Assembly: GCA_002394165.1 (NCBI GenBank)
Contig: DGTA01000059.1
Location: forward strand, 18,190-23,586
Length of the DNA: 5,397 nt
DNA from: Lachnospiraceae bacterium UBA4348
GTDB taxonomy: Bacteria > Bacillota > Clostridia > Lachnospirales > Lachnospiraceae
Direction of reading: 5' to 3'
In this document: in pieces, positions 5,374-5,397 of the stretch
Numbering within the stretch: the stretch's first letter is position 1
Layout: the number at the start of each line of letters is the position of its first letter
The notes under the pieces: model-generated
The model's database searches: none
The model's input: the letters and a program-made list of their open reading frames with translations, nothing else
Told to the model about the DNA's origin: nothing
Position numbers and translations under genes: made by a program

Positions 5374-5396
5374 TGACACAGAACCGTCCCCTGTCA
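5374..5396 (-). repeat. REP-like repeat with TGACA/TGTCA ends
   Basis: The unit is bounded by TGACA (5374-5378) and its complement TGTCA (5392-5396). Its inner part GAACCGTCCCCTGTCA (5381-5396) differs by one base from bases 1-16 of the window in the same orientation. On the minus strand it starts TGACAGGGGAC, the same 11 bases that open the palindrome at 5165. It may continue beyond the window. I believe similar sequences are scattered in clostridial genomes near Y1 (IS200/RAYT-type) transposases, but that is recollection and untested here. Confidence 0.5.
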
Positions 5397-5397
5397 G

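Noticed and set aside
5165..5397. CRISPR array or tRNA gene in the terminal repeat region
   Set aside because: The repeats are inverted and nested, without regular spacers, and no tRNA cloverleaf with T-loop and anticodon arm can be drawn.

Overview
The window reads as chromosomal DNA of a fairly GC-rich member of the Clostridia, most likely Lachnospiraceae-like. Strong AGGAGG-type ribosome sites, sigma-A-type promoters, a DegV protein, a TPP riboswitch working through transcription termination, and a solitary ThiN-type thiamine diphosphokinase all point that way. The taxonomic call is inference; no rRNA or other marker is present.

Layout, left to right: (1) 1-31, a REP-like repeat at the 3' end of the first gene. 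(2) 32-661 minus strand, thiN, thiamine diphosphokinase. (3) 662-838, a divergent promoter region. (4) 839-2092 plus strand, a two-gene unit: a small flavin split-barrel protein of the pyridoxamine-phosphate-oxidase family, then a DegV/FakB-type fatty-acid-binding protein starting at the base after the upstream stop codon. (5) 2121-2290, a sigma-A-like promoter, a complete TPP riboswitch aptamer and an intrinsic terminator. (6) 2338-5167 plus strand, four tightly packed genes: a single-domain MTH1187/YqgV-type thiamine-binding protein, then the ABC permease (thiX), the NMT1/THI5-like substrate-binding protein (thiY) and the ATPase (thiZ). (7) 5165-5397, no gene but an extraordinary nest of inverted repeats containing a bidirectional-looking terminator, followed by another copy of the repeat seen at base 1.

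How it fits together: the ThiXYZ transporter imports a thiamine-related compound, by family a pyrimidine precursor (HMP or formylaminopyrimidine) but possibly thiamine itself. The small thiamine-binding protein probably handles a thiamine compound in the cytoplasm. When TPP is plentiful, the riboswitch ends transcription before the uptake genes. ThiN makes TPP from thiamine and so supplies the riboswitch ligand, but it has its own promoter with no visible riboswitch. The flavoprotein-degV pair between them has no evident link to thiamine.

The protein genes are recognisable families. The least explained parts are the roughly 200-base nested palindrome after thiZ, the related TGACAGGGG-type repeats at both ends of the window, the thiamine-binding protein heading the transporter operon, and the non-canonical lipobox of ThiY.
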